NCBI RefSeq assembly: GCF_008011855.1
Contig: NZ_VOUX01000033.1
Coordinates: 496,001 to 560,000 of the forward strand
Length of the DNA: 64,000 nucleotides
Source: Serratia bockelmannii
Lineage (GTDB): Bacteria > Pseudomonadota > Gammaproteobacteria > Enterobacterales > Enterobacteriaceae
Direction of reading: 5' to 3'
In this document: one piece after another, positions 26,683 to 36,195 of the stretch
How positions within the stretch are numbered: position 1 is the first letter of the stretch
How the letters are laid out: the number at the start of each line of letters is the position of its first letter
Notes under the pieces: generated by a model
The model's database searches: none
What the model was told of the DNA's origin: nothing
Seen by the model: only the letters and a program-made list of their open reading frames with translations
Translations under genes and position numbers: made by a program

Positions 26683-28539
26683 ATGCGCACATTGTGGCGA
26701 ATTATTGCCGGCATTTTCCGGTGGACATGGCGTCTGCTGAATTTTATCAGGGAACTGATCCTTAACCTGTTCCTGGTCTTGCTGATCCTGGTTGGGGTCG
26801 GCATCTATCTGTCCTTCCAAAGTTCCTCCACCTCGACGGCCCCGGCGCGCGGCGCGCTGCTGGTCGATTTAAGCGGCGTGGTGGTCGATCAGCCTTCGGT
26901 AAACAACCGAGTGCGGCAGTGGGGCCGCGAACTGTTGGGCGCCTCCAGCAGCCGCCTGCAGGAAAACTCGCTGTTCGACGTAGTCGACAGCATCCGCAAG
27001 GCCAAAGACGACAAAAACATTACCGGCATGGTGTTGCAGCTGAATGATTTCGTCGGCGCCGATCAGCCGTCGCTGCGCTATATCGGCAAAGCGCTGCGCG
27101 AGTTCCGCGACAGCGGCAAACCGATCTTCGCCATCGGCGACAGCTACAACCAGACGCAATACTATCTGGCCAGCTACGCCAACAAGGTCTACCTGTCGCC
27201 GCAGGGCGCGGTCGATCTGCACGGTTTCGCCACCAACAACCTGTATTACAAGTCGTTGCTGGACATGCTCAAGGTCACCACCAATATCTTCCGCGTCGGC
27301 ACCTATAAATCGGCGGTCGAACCGCTGATCCGCGACGATATGTCTCCGGCGGCGCGCGAAGCAGACAGCCGCTGGATTGGCGGCCTGTGGCAGAACTATC
27401 TGGAGACCGTCGCGGCCAACCGCCAGCTGACGCCGCAGCAGCTGTTCCCCGGCGCCGCCGGCGTGCTGAGCGGCCTGCAGGCGGCCGGTGGCGACACCGC
27501 TCGCTATGCGCTGGACAACAAGCTGGTGGACGAGTTGGCGTCGCGCACCGCGATCGAAAATCAGCTGGTCAAGACCTTCGGCTGGGACAAACAGGTAAAC
27601 GATTTCAACGCCATCAGCATCTACGACTATCAGCCGAAACCGGACGCGAACCAGGGCGGCAAGATCGCCGTCGTCTTCGCCAACGGCGCCATCATGGACG
27701 GCCCGCAGACGCCGGGTAACGTCGGGGGCGACACCACCGCCGCCGAGCTGCGTCAGGCACGTCTGGATCCGGCCATCAAAGCCGTGGTGTTCCGTGTCAA
27801 CAGCCCTGGCGGCAGCGTCAGCGCGTCCGAAGTGATCCGCTCCGAGCTGGCCGCCGTGCGCGCCGCCGGCAAACCGGTGGTGGTGTCGATGGGCGGCATG
27901 GCCGCATCGGGCGGTTACTGGGTCTCGACGCCGGCCGACTACATCATCGCCAGCCCGAGTACGCTGACTGGATCCATCGGCATTTTCGGCATCATCAATA
28001 CCTACGAGAAAACCCTGGATACGCTGGGCGTGCACACCGACGGCGTGGCGACCTCGCCGCTGGCCGACATCGCGGTCACCAAGGCGTTGCCGCAGGAGTT
28101 CTCGCAGATGATGCAGCTGAACATCGAAAACGGGTATAAGAACTTCCTCGATTTGGTTGCCAAATCGCGCAAGATGACCCCGCAGCAGGTCGATCAAATC
28201 GCCCAAGGCCACGTCTGGCTCGGCAGCGACGCCAAGGCCAATGGCTTGGTCGATCAGTTGGGCGATTTCGACGACGCGGTGAAGAAAGCCGCTGAGCTGG
28301 CGAAGCTGCAGCAGTGGCAGCTTGACTGGTTCGTCGATACCCCGAGCCTGAGCGATATGGTGCTCAGCCAGTTCGGCGTTTCCATTCACGCCATGCTGCC
28401 GGCGGCGATTCAGGCCATGCTACCTGCCCCGCTGGCCTCGGTCGCCAATGCGGTGAAAGAGCAGCCGGGTTTGTTCAATAACTTGAACGATCCGCAGAAC
28501 CGTTACGCGATCTGTCTGACCTGCGGAGAAGTCCGCTAA
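26683..28539 (+). CDS. sppA: Signal peptide peptidase SppA (protease IV)
   Basis: Inner-membrane serine protease that degrades cleaved signal peptides in the periplasmic leaflet. It has 618 residues. The N-terminal membrane anchor is at about 22-46 ([20 protein letters not shown]). The tandem S49 domains carry the split catalytic dyad: Lys209 in GTYKSAVEP and Ser409 in [12 protein letters not shown], at exactly the E. coli positions. It has its own Shine-Dalgarno (GGAGAG) and a strong terminator. Confidence 0.97.
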   Translation: MRTLWRIIAGIFRWTWRLLNFIRELILNLFLVLLILVGVGIYLSFQSSSTSTAPARGALLVDLSGVVVDQPSVNNRVRQWGRELLGASSSRLQENSLFDVVDSIRKAKDDKNITGMVLQLNDFVGADQPSLRYIGKALREFRDSGKPIFAIGDSYNQTQYYLASYANKVYLSPQGAVDLHGFATNNLYYKSLLDMLKVTTNIFRVGTYKSAVEPLIRDDMSPAAREADSRWIGGLWQNYLETVAANRQLTPQQLFPGAAGVLSGLQAAGGDTARYALDNKLVDELASRTAIENQLVKTFGWDKQVNDFNAISIYDYQPKPDANQGGKIAVVFANGAIMDGPQTPGNVGGDTTAAELRQARLDPAIKAVVFRVNSPGGSVSASEVIRSELAAVRAAGKPVVVSMGGMAASGGYWVSTPADYIIASPSTLTGSIGIFGIINTYEKTLDTLGVHTDGVATSPLADIAVTKALPQEFSQMMQLNIENGYKNFLDLVAKSRKMTPQQVDQIAQGHVWLGSDAKANGLVDQLGDFDDAVKKAAELAKLQQWQLDWFVDTPSLSDMVLSQFGVSIHAMLPAAIQAMLPAPLASVANAVKEQPGLFNNLNDPQNRYAICLTCGEVR

Positions 28540-28552
28540 CAAATAATTCTGC

Positions 28553-28578
28553 AGCCCGGCCATCGCCGGGCTTTTTTT
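28553..28578 (+). terminator. sppA terminator
   Basis: AGCCCGGC-CATC-GCCGGGCT followed by a T-run, 13 bases after the sppA stop. Confidence 0.93.
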
Positions 28579-28632
28579 CTGCCGCCATGCCCCTATAATT
28601 CAGCCCATCTTATCTTTGTTAAAATCATGACC

Positions 28633-29649
28633 ATGCAAAAGAAATCCATTTACGTCGCCTACACCGGCGGCACCATCGGCATGCAGCGCTCCGATCACGG
28701 CTATATCCCGGTTTCCGGCCACCTGCAGCGCCAACTGGCGCTGATGCCGGAATTCCATCGGCCGGAAATGCCGGATTTCACCATTCATGAATACGCGCCA
28801 TTGATTGACTCTTCGGACATGACGCCGGAAGACTGGCAGCACATCGCCGACGACATCAAGCAGAACTACGATCGCTACGACGGCTTCGTGATCCTGCACG
28901 GCACCGACACCATGGCGTTCACCGCATCGGCGCTCTCCTTCATGCTGGAAAACCTGGATAAACCGGTGATCGTCACCGGTTCGCAGATTCCGCTGGCGGA
29001 GCTGCGTTCCGATGGCCAGACCAACCTGCTCAACGCGCTGTATCTGGCGGCCAACCATCCGGTGAACGAAGTCAGCCTGTTCTTCAACAACAAGCTGTTC
29101 CGCGGCAACCGCACCACCAAAGCGCACGCCGACGGCTTCGATGCCTTCGCCTCCCCGAATCTGCCGCCGCTGCTGGAAGCCGGCATTCACATTCGTCGCC
29201 AGCACGGCATCGACAGCCCGGCTTGCAACGGCGCTCTGCGGGTGCACGACATCACGCCGCAGCCGATCGGCGTGGTCACTATCTATCCGGGCATTTCCGG
29301 CGCGGTGGTGCGTAACTTCCTGCTGCAGCCGGTCAAGGCGCTGATCCTGCGTTCCTACGGCGTTGGTAACGCGCCGCAGAAGGCCGAGCTGATCGACGAG
29401 TTGCGTGCGGCCTCCGAACGCGGCATCGTGGTGGTCAACCTGACGCAGTGCATCTCCGGGCGCGTCAATATGGAAGGCTACGCCACCGGCAACGCGCTGG
29501 CGCACGCCGGGGTTATCAGCGGTTTCGACATGACGGTGGAAGCCGCCCTGACCAAGCTGCACTATCTGTTGAGCCAGCCGCTGATGCCGGAACAAATCCG
29601 CGCCCTGATGCAGCAAGATCTGCGCGGCGAGCTGAGCATCAACGGTTAA
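28633..29649 (+). CDS. ansA: Cytoplasmic L-asparaginase I
   Basis: Type I cytosolic asparaginase, hydrolysing L-asparagine to aspartate and ammonia. It has 338 residues from 28633. Nucleophile Thr is in YTGGTIGMQ and the second catalytic Thr-Asp in LHGTDTMAFTASAL. RTTKAHADGFDAF and PQPIGVVTIYPGIS follow the E. coli sequence closely. There is no signal peptide, separating it from periplasmic AnsB. An ATG two codons upstream (28627) is possible; neither has a strong Shine-Dalgarno. pncA follows 22 bases later. Confidence 0.96.
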   Translation: MQKKSIYVAYTGGTIGMQRSDHGYIPVSGHLQRQLALMPEFHRPEMPDFTIHEYAPLIDSSDMTPEDWQHIADDIKQNYDRYDGFVILHGTDTMAFTASALSFMLENLDKPVIVTGSQIPLAELRSDGQTNLLNALYLAANHPVNEVSLFFNNKLFRGNRTTKAHADGFDAFASPNLPPLLEAGIHIRRQHGIDSPACNGALRVHDITPQPIGVVTIYPGISGAVVRNFLLQPVKALILRSYGVGNAPQKAELIDELRAASERGIVVVNLTQCISGRVNMEGYATGNALAHAGVISGFDMTVEAALTKLHYLLSQPLMPEQIRALMQQDLRGELSING

Positions 29650-29671
29650 TCGACTGAACTCTGGAGCGGCG

Positions 29672-30304
29672 ATGAAAACGGCCCTGTTGTTGATCGATCT
29701 GCAAAACGACTTCTGCCCCGGCGGCGCGCTGGCGGTCACGGCGGGCGACGCCGTCATCCCGGTCGCCAATCAGGCGATCGCCGCCTGCCTGGCGCGGGGA
29801 GAGCCGGTGGTGGCCAGCCAGGACTGGCACCCCGCCAATCACCGCAGCTTTGCGGTGAACTCCGATGCGCAGGCCGGCACTCTCGGTGAGCTGGAAGGCC
29901 TGCCGCAGGTGTGGTGGCCGGTGCACTGCGTGCAAGGGAGCCACGGCGCCGATTTTCATCCCCAGTTACAGCGGCAACACATCAATGCCGTCTTTCGCAA
30001 AGGGCAAGATACGAACATCGACAGCTACAGCGCGTTCTTCGATAACGGCCACCGTGCGCAAACCGAACTCCACGGCTGGCTGCAATCGCAGGGCGTCCGG
30101 CGGTTGGCTGTCATGGGCCTGGCGACCGACTACTGCGTGAAGTTCAGCGTGCTGGATGCGCTGGCTGCCGGCTATCCGACGCAAGTGATCGTCGACGGCT
30201 GCCGCGGCGTGAATCTGCAGCCGGACGACAGTGAGCGAGCGCTGCAGGAGATGGCGCGCGCCGGCGCGCAGCTAGTTACCCTGTCACAGTTTCTCGCCAA
30301 CTAA
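29672..30304 (+). CDS. pncA: Nicotinamidase/pyrazinamidase
   Basis: Deamidates nicotinamide to nicotinate for the NAD salvage pathway. It has 210 residues of the isochorismatase fold. Catalytic Asp10 is in LLIDLQNDFCPGGAL, the metal-binding region is SQDWHPANHRSF, and the catalytic Cys is in GLATDYCVKFSVLDA. It is close behind ansA as in E. coli, and the pair may share a transcript. Confidence 0.96.
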   Translation: MKTALLLIDLQNDFCPGGALAVTAGDAVIPVANQAIAACLARGEPVVASQDWHPANHRSFAVNSDAQAGTLGELEGLPQVWWPVHCVQGSHGADFHPQLQRQHINAVFRKGQDTNIDSYSAFFDNGHRAQTELHGWLQSQGVRRLAVMGLATDYCVKFSVLDALAAGYPTQVIVDGCRGVNLQPDDSERALQEMARAGAQLVTLSQFLAN

Positions 30305-30312
30305 ATCCGCTC

Positions 30313-30335
30313 GGGCGCCACCGGCGCCCTCTCTG
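30313..30335 (+). terminator. Probable terminator after pncA
   Basis: GGGCGCC-ACC-GGCGCCC stem followed by TCTCT; the U-tract is weak. Confidence 0.5.
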
Positions 30336-30537
30336 CGCGGCGGCGAAATTATCGACGCTGCTCACAATACCGCCTTTCTTCTTCCCCAACGGCTTGTGAC
30401 CGGCAGGCGCTTTTGCTGTTATGACTGCGACGCTTTTGGCGTCAATCGGTTATACGCATCCGGGGCCCGCTGAGCCCGGCTTTATTGTGCCCGCCCCTGG
30501 CGGTACGGTCGGCCTTGCCGACCACAAGGAGACTGAC

Positions 30538-31815
30538 ATGAAAATAACCCGAAAACTGCTGCCTTTGCTGGCGGCGGTGCAATTGGCTATGGCTGGCGCA
30601 AGCACGGCCCAGGCGGCCTATCTCTCCGTCGGCTACTTCAACGGCGGCGGCGACGTCACCGCCGGCCCCGGTGGCGATATCGATAAGCTGGACGTCACGC
30701 AAATCACCCACCTCAACTATTCGTTCGGCCTGATCTACAACGGCGAGAAAGACGAAACCAATGCGGCGCTGAAAGACCCCGCTCGCCGCCACCAGATCTA
30801 CCTGTCGCCGAAAGTCACGGCCGATCTGCAACGGCTGCCGGTGCTGCGCAAACAGAACCCCGAGCTGAAAGTGCTGCTGTCGGTCGGTGGCTGGGGCGCA
30901 CGCGGTTTCTCCGCCGCCGCCGCTACCGCGGAAAACCGGGCGATATTCATTCGCTCCGCGCTGCAGGTGATCGCACAGTACCGGCTGGATGGGATCGATC
31001 TGGACTGGGAATACCCGGTGAACGGCGCCTGGGGGCTGGTGGAAAGCCAACCGGCGGATCGCGATAACTTCACCCTGCTGCTGAAAGAGCTTCACCAAGC
31101 GCTGGGGCAAGGCAAGCTGTTAACCATCGCCGTCGGGGCCAACGTCAAAAGCCCACAGGAATGGGTCGATGTGAAAAGCATTGCCCCTTACCTCGACTAC
31201 ATCAATCTGATGACTTACGACATGGCTTACGGCACACAGTACTTCAATGCCAACCTGTACGATTCAACGCGTTGGCCAACCGTGGCGGCCGCCGACCGCT
31301 ACAGCGCCGATTTCGTGGTAAAGCATTATCTGGCTGCCGGACTGAAACCGGCACAGATGAACCTGGGCATCGGTTTCTACGGCCGGGTGCCGAAACGGGC
31401 GACCGAGGCGGGCATCGACTGGGACAAACCGGACGCCGCCAAGCATCCGGTGACGCAGCCTGACTTCAGCGCGCGCGAAACCGCCCTGTTCAACGCGCTG
31501 GGGCTGGATCTCAGCAAAGACACTTACTTTAAATACCACGATATCGTCAGCAAATTGCTCAACGATCCGCAGCATCGTTTTCGCGAACACTGGGATGACG
31601 ACGCCAAAGTGCCATACTTGACGCTGCAATCCGCCGAAGGCAAGCCGCTGTTTGCCATCTCCTACGAGAACCCGCGTTCGGTGGCCATCAAGGCCGAATA
31701 CATCAAAAGCCAGGGATTAGGCGGTGCGATGTTCTGGGAATACGGCGCGGACGACAACAACCGGCTGGCACAGCAGCTGGCGGAATCGTTGGGGATTAAG
31801 GGCGAAAAACGGTGA
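30538..31815 (+). CDS. chiD: Secreted GH18 chitinase (ChiD-like)
   Basis: Family 18 glycoside hydrolase that cleaves chitin or chito-oligosaccharides. It has 425 residues with a Sec signal peptide of about 26 residues (MKITRKLLPLLAAVQLAMAG ... TAQA). The catalytic motif DGIDLDWEYPV (DxxDxDxE) is near residue 160, the SVGGWG strand motif is upstream, and a late Trp (GGAMFWEYGAD) closes the barrel. There is no separate chitin-binding or FnIII domain, so it is a single catalytic module, which matches the size of Serratia ChiD rather than ChiA, ChiB or ChiC. The start at 30538 has AAGGAG. It is absent at this site in E. coli. Confidence 0.82.
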   Translation: MKITRKLLPLLAAVQLAMAGASTAQAAYLSVGYFNGGGDVTAGPGGDIDKLDVTQITHLNYSFGLIYNGEKDETNAALKDPARRHQIYLSPKVTADLQRLPVLRKQNPELKVLLSVGGWGARGFSAAAATAENRAIFIRSALQVIAQYRLDGIDLDWEYPVNGAWGLVESQPADRDNFTLLLKELHQALGQGKLLTIAVGANVKSPQEWVDVKSIAPYLDYINLMTYDMAYGTQYFNANLYDSTRWPTVAAADRYSADFVVKHYLAAGLKPAQMNLGIGFYGRVPKRATEAGIDWDKPDAAKHPVTQPDFSARETALFNALGLDLSKDTYFKYHDIVSKLLNDPQHRFREHWDDDAKVPYLTLQSAEGKPLFAISYENPRSVAIKAEYIKSQGLGGAMFWEYGADDNNRLAQQLAESLGIKGEKR

Positions 31816-31820
31816 GTCGA

Positions 31821-31849
31821 CGGGGCGATGGCGACATCGCCCCGCTTTA
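31821..31849 (+). terminator. Terminator after the chitinase gene
   Basis: CGGGGCGATG-GCGA-CATCGCCCCG, a perfect 10-bp stem with tetraloop, then CTTTAG. It lies between the convergent chitinase gene and yeaC. Confidence 0.75.
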
Positions 31850-31857
31850 GGGTCGCG

Positions 31858-32130
31858 TTACTGCGGTTTGAGTTTGGCCAGCGGCTCGGCAACGAACTGC
31901 TGTTTCAGCTCTTGCTTGCTCTTCATCACAATCTGCCCGTCGGTACCGATGCTCATGTGCTGCGGATCGACGTTGTGCATCGACTGCCACAGCATCACCG
32001 CCTGCAGGCTATTTTCTTTCTGTTCCGGCGTCAGCGCCACGCCGTCCGGCCATTTACCCAGCTCAACCGCCAGTACCAGGCGCTGGTATATCTCGGGCGT
32101 CATCGCCGCAATCAGATCTTTCACGTCCAT
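31858..32130 (-). CDS. yeaC: YeaC, DUF1315 protein
   Basis: Small cytosolic protein of unknown function, 90 residues. The conserved block is MTPEIYQRLVLAVELGKWPD followed by GVALTPEQKENSLQAVMLWQ. It lies next to msrB as in E. coli, 63 bases downstream of it and co-oriented, so it is probably in the msrB transcript. Confidence 0.9.
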   Translation of the reverse strand: MDVKDLIAAMTPEIYQRLVLAVELGKWPDGVALTPEQKENSLQAVMLWQSMHNVDPQHMSIGTDGQIVMKSKQELKQQFVAEPLAKLKPQ

Positions 32131-32193
32131 CAGAGCCCTTCTCGCTTACGGATGAATAATTAGCTGAATCGATTTTGTTAGTTAAATTACCAC

Positions 32194-32607
32194 TTAACCG
32201 GCCGTTTGGTCGCCATTTTCGCCATCGGTGAAACTCAGCGAGGCGGAGTTGACGCAGTAGCGGTCGCCTGTCGGCTGCGGGCCATCGGGGAAAACGTGCC
32301 CCAGGTGCGCGTCGCAGTGGCCGCAGCGGATTTCAACACGATGCATATTATGCGAATTATCATCAAGATAGCGGATTGCATCGGCGGAAACCGGCTCATA
32401 AAAACTCGGCCAACCGCAGCCGGAATCGTATTTGGTTTCGGAATAGAACAGCGGCTGGTTGCAGCACAGGCAATGGTACACGCCCTCGCGCTTGTTGTGC
32501 AGCAATTTGCCGCTGAACGGCGCTTCGGTACCACGCTGTTGCGTCACATAACGTTGGATTTCATTCAGTTCCGTGACCGGATGACCGGGGGTTGTCTCTT
32601 TAGCCAT
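32194..32607 (-). CDS. msrB: Peptide-methionine (R)-S-oxide reductase
   Basis: Repairs methionine R-sulfoxide in proteins. It has 137 residues. Zinc ligands are the paired cysteines in [10 protein letters not shown] and [16 protein letters not shown], and the catalytic Cys is in [11 protein letters not shown]. It is divergent from gapA across 348 bases. Confidence 0.96.
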   Translation of the reverse strand: MAKETTPGHPVTELNEIQRYVTQQRGTEAPFSGKLLHNKREGVYHCLCCNQPLFYSETKYDSGCGWPSFYEPVSADAIRYLDDNSHNMHRVEIRCGHCDAHLGHVFPDGPQPTGDRYCVNSASLSFTDGENGDQTAG

Positions 32608-32731
32608 TTGTGCTTATCTCTGAATGTGGATAATGTCAACGAAAACAATGATTAATAATAACAAAAAATTAACACCGCTGCAGGAGTTTTTGGCCTAAAC
32701 TGTAGCCCATAAAGGCTACGTCACGATGATA

Positions 32732-32747
32732 TGTGATAGCGATCACA
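32732..32747. promoter_or_regulatory. CRP site between msrB and gapA
   Basis: TGTGA-TAGCGA-TCACA is a perfect match to both CRP half-sites, in a longer near-palindrome. It is about 210 bases before gapA, suiting a distal gapA promoter or the msrB promoter. Confidence 0.75.
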
Positions 32748-32884
32748 CATCTTGCGTATGCTGACTTTATACTTGGCGGCTTGTCCCCATATAACGGATG
32801 AGGCCAAGCGCAAATGGACTGTGCAATAAGCGTGCAAAACCACCCTTCTGGTTTGACTTGCCGCAAGAATTGACACGATTCCGC

Positions 32885-32912
32885 TTGACGCTGGGTAAGG
32901 TTTTTGTAATTT
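32885..32912 (+). promoter_or_regulatory. gapA proximal promoter
   Basis: TTGACG, 16-base spacer, TAATTT, with downstream CTTTTATTCACTAAC. The segment is nearly the same as the E. coli gapA P1 promoter and leader. Confidence 0.75.
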
Positions 32913-32943
32913 TACAACCAACCTTTTATTCACTAACAAATAG

Positions 32944-33951
<1,008 letters not shown>

Positions 33952-33975
33952 TGGCATGATGTTAAGCTGATAATG

Positions 33976-34002
33976 AGGGCGACATTTTTGTCGCCCTTTT
34001 TT
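33976..34002 (+). terminator. gapA terminator
   Basis: AGGGCGACA-TTTT-TGTCGCCCT followed by TTTTT, 25 bases after the stop. Confidence 0.93.
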
Positions 34003-34034
34003 ATTTGTCTCTCCGGCAAACAATAGGTCATGAA

Positions 34035-34910
34035 ATGAACGAGAAAATTTTCACCCTGCCCGTTTCCGAACAGATTTCACCTTACATCAGCCAACGTCAG
34101 CTCGATGAGCTGGGCGTGGTGGTGGTCTCGCACCCGAAAGTGCGCGCGGCCGTCGCGCTGCAGGGCGCCCATTTGCTGGCCTGGCAGCCCAGCGGTGAGC
34201 AGCCGGTAATTTGGCTCAGCAACAATACCCCGTTTGCCAAAGGCAAGGCCATCCGCGGTGGGGTACCGATCTGCTGGCCGTGGTTCGGTCCAGTGGCGCA
34301 CCCCTCCCACGGCTTTGCCCGTAACCAGCCCTGGAGCCTGACGGCGCACGATGAAGATGACAACGGCGTCATTCTGACCTTCACGCTGAAAGACAATGAG
34401 CAGACCCGAAAACTGTGGCCGCACGCCTTCACGCTGATTGCCCGCTTCAAACTGGGTGCAGAGTGCGAGATCGAACTGGAATCGCACGGCGATTATCAGG
34501 CCACGGCGGCGCTACATAGCTACTTCCAGGTCGGCGACATCGAACGGGTCAGCGTGGCGGGTCTGGGCGAGCCTTATATCGACAAGGTGGCGGGCGGTGC
34601 AGAGGCACGTCAGGCAGGTGAAGTGACCTTCGTCGGCCAAACCGACCGTGTCTATACTCGCCCGGAGGCCTTCAGCCAGATCCGCGATCCGGCGCTCGCA
34701 CGCACCATCGAGGTTCACCACCATCATATGAGCGACGTCATCGCCTGGAACCCCGGCGCAGAACTCTCCTGCAGCATGGGGGATATGCCGAACGACGGTT
34801 ACAAGACCATGGTTTGTATCGAGACCGGGCGCGTCAGCAAACCGCTGATCGCCGCCGGCGAGCAACCCGCCCGTTTGGGAGTCACCTTCCGCAGCCGTAA
34901 AAAAGCCTGA
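34035..34910 (+). CDS. yeaD: YeaD, glucose-6-phosphate 1-epimerase family protein
   Basis: Aldose-1-epimerase (mutarotase) fold protein, probably interconverting anomers of hexose 6-phosphate. It has 291 residues from the chosen ATG (MNEKIFTLPV), which aligns with E. coli YeaD. Motifs are LQGAHLLAWQP, IRGGVPICWPWFGP and the C-terminal ISMG-type SCSMGDMPNDGYKTMVCIE. It lies 83 bases downstream of gapA but beyond its terminator. Confidence 0.93.
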   Translation: MNEKIFTLPVSEQISPYISQRQLDELGVVVVSHPKVRAAVALQGAHLLAWQPSGEQPVIWLSNNTPFAKGKAIRGGVPICWPWFGPVAHPSHGFARNQPWSLTAHDEDDNGVILTFTLKDNEQTRKLWPHAFTLIARFKLGAECEIELESHGDYQATAALHSYFQVGDIERVSVAGLGEPYIDKVAGGAEARQAGEVTFVGQTDRVYTRPEAFSQIRDPALARTIEVHHHHMSDVIAWNPGAELSCSMGDMPNDGYKTMVCIETGRVSKPLIAAGEQPARLGVTFRSRKKA

Positions 34911-34943
34911 GGGATCGTGCGCGGCAGCGCACTGCAGATGTGC

Positions 34944-34967
34944 AAAAGGGGCGCTTGCGCCCCTTTT
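34944..34967. terminator. Bidirectional terminator between yeaD and mipA
   Basis: AAAAGGGGCGC-TT-GCGCCCCTTTT with A and T runs on both sides; it serves convergent yeaD and mipA. A second palindrome, GCACGAT-A-ATCGTGC (34981-34995), lies next to the mipA stop. Confidence 0.9.
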
Positions 34968-35004
34968 TAATGCACGCCATGCACGATAATCGTGCAATGC
35001 GTGA

Positions 35005-35769
35005 TTAGAAGGTGTAGCTCACACCCGTCATCAACAAACCGGTGTAGGATTTATCCACCATCGGACTGTCTTTTACTTCATCCGACAGCTTCACATAGCG
35101 GCCGACGAAGAAAGCGTTCCAGCTCTTGTTGAGCTGGTAATTGGCGCTCAGCTCGAGATACGGTGCCCAGCTATCGCCTGGGGTGTAGCTATCCAGGCCG
35201 CTGCGGCGGGATTCATTGGCGCTGACGCCGTAGTAATATTTGTTCTGGTTCTTGCTGTTCCACATTACGCCCACGCCCGGGACCAGCGTCAATGCGTCCA
35301 GATCAAACTTGTACAGGTAAGCCACATCGCCCACCAGCCCGTTGCTGTTGTTCAGCGTGTCGCCGGTGAAAGTAGTACGGATAGTGCCCCACTCCGCGTT
35401 GTGCGAATAGGCCAGGCCGGCCATCAGCGTGCCGCGACGCTTGTCGAGGCGCTTCATGCGATCGTCGTCGCTGTCGCCCGGGCGGTAGCCCCATGGCGTG
35501 TAGTAACCCATGATGCTCAGCTGGTTTTCTTGATCTTTCCACAGGTAGTAACCGGCGGTCAGAGTACGGAAGTAGAAGTCATCACCTTCATAGTCGATGA
35601 CGGGCACCGGATAAACGCGGTCCTGATAACCGCGATACGCGTCCGGGCTAACCAGCGCGGCAGCGCCAAGTGACCAGGTCCCCGCCTGAGCACTTTGCGC
35701 ACAAACCATTGCGGAAGCGATAATTGCTAGCGTTTTGAGTTTTGAAATCTTCACTGGTTCTTTTTCCAT
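35005..35769 (-). CDS. mipA: MipA/OmpV-family outer-membrane protein
   Basis: Outer-membrane beta-barrel; in E. coli MipA links the transglycosylase MltA with PBP1B. It has 254 residues with a signal peptide of about 29 residues ending AQSAQA. The barrel strands YPVPVIDYEGDDFYFRTLTAGYY and SPMVDKSYTGLLMTGVSYTF are family-typical, and the protein ends in Phe as Bam substrates do. An internal GTG (VKISKLK) just after AAAGAA is an alternative start. It is monocistronic and divergent from prkA. Confidence 0.92.
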   Translation of the reverse strand: MEKEPVKISKLKTLAIIASAMVCAQSAQAGTWSLGAAALVSPDAYRGYQDRVYPVPVIDYEGDDFYFRTLTAGYYLWKDQENQLSIMGYYTPWGYRPGDSDDDRMKRLDKRRGTLMAGLAYSHNAEWGTIRTTFTGDTLNNSNGLVGDVAYLYKFDLDALTLVPGVGVMWNSKNQNKYYYGVSANESRRSGLDSYTPGDSWAPYLELSANYQLNKSWNAFFVGRYVKLSDEVKDSPMVDKSYTGLLMTGVSYTF

Positions 35770-36195
35770 AAATTACAGGGTTAATAGCCGCAATAGTTTA
35801 TGTGAAAATTTAGTTGCGCGCCTAATCTTTACAATAGAAAACGACCAAGATCGAATAACTTATAGCGGAATTATGAATTAATCATGGCGGATCGATGACG
35901 TTTTATCCCGCAGGCCGCGCCAGACAAGGCATTTGGCTAACACGGTAATAACTGAGTCATTGATATGACTTAAAAAAAGCTTTTTCTGCGGCAGGAAATT
36001 TTCCGGCAAGCAAACTAAGCTTAAATCAGAAGGCGAATTTATCCTGGGCCCAGTGGCATACAGCGCAACTCGCGATAATAAGCGCACCAAGTTGGCATAC
36101 GGGTTGCTGTACTCAGGCGTATTCTCATCTTCCGGGGGCCAGAACACTATCACACGCTCTCTTTAACCTGTGCTAATAACGAAAGGACGGGCATC
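35770..36195. other. 426-base mipA-prkA divergent region
   Basis: Contains a sigma-54-type promoter for prkA (36092-36108). The rest is AT-rich near mipA. A minus-strand ORF at 35878-36153 has no recognisable features and I do not call it. No other structure was seen. Confidence 0.5.
36092..36108 (+). promoter_or_regulatory. Candidate sigma-54 promoter of prkA-yeaH
   Basis: TTGGCATACGGGTTGCT matches YTGGCACG-N4-TTGCW, with GG and GC at exactly the -24/-12 spacing. It lies 88 bases before the prkA ATG. In E. coli, yeaGH is induced by nitrogen starvation through NtrC, consistent with this site. Confidence 0.65.

Noticed and set aside
26869-28389. Minus-strand ORF of 506 codons over sppA
   Set aside because: Antisense shadow with low-complexity Arg/Gln/His composition; sppA has full catalytic and length support.
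35878-36153. Minus-strand ORF of 91 codons upstream of prkA
   Set aside because: It overlaps the sigma-54 promoter region, has no Shine-Dalgarno or recognisable domain, and its composition is unlike a coding region.
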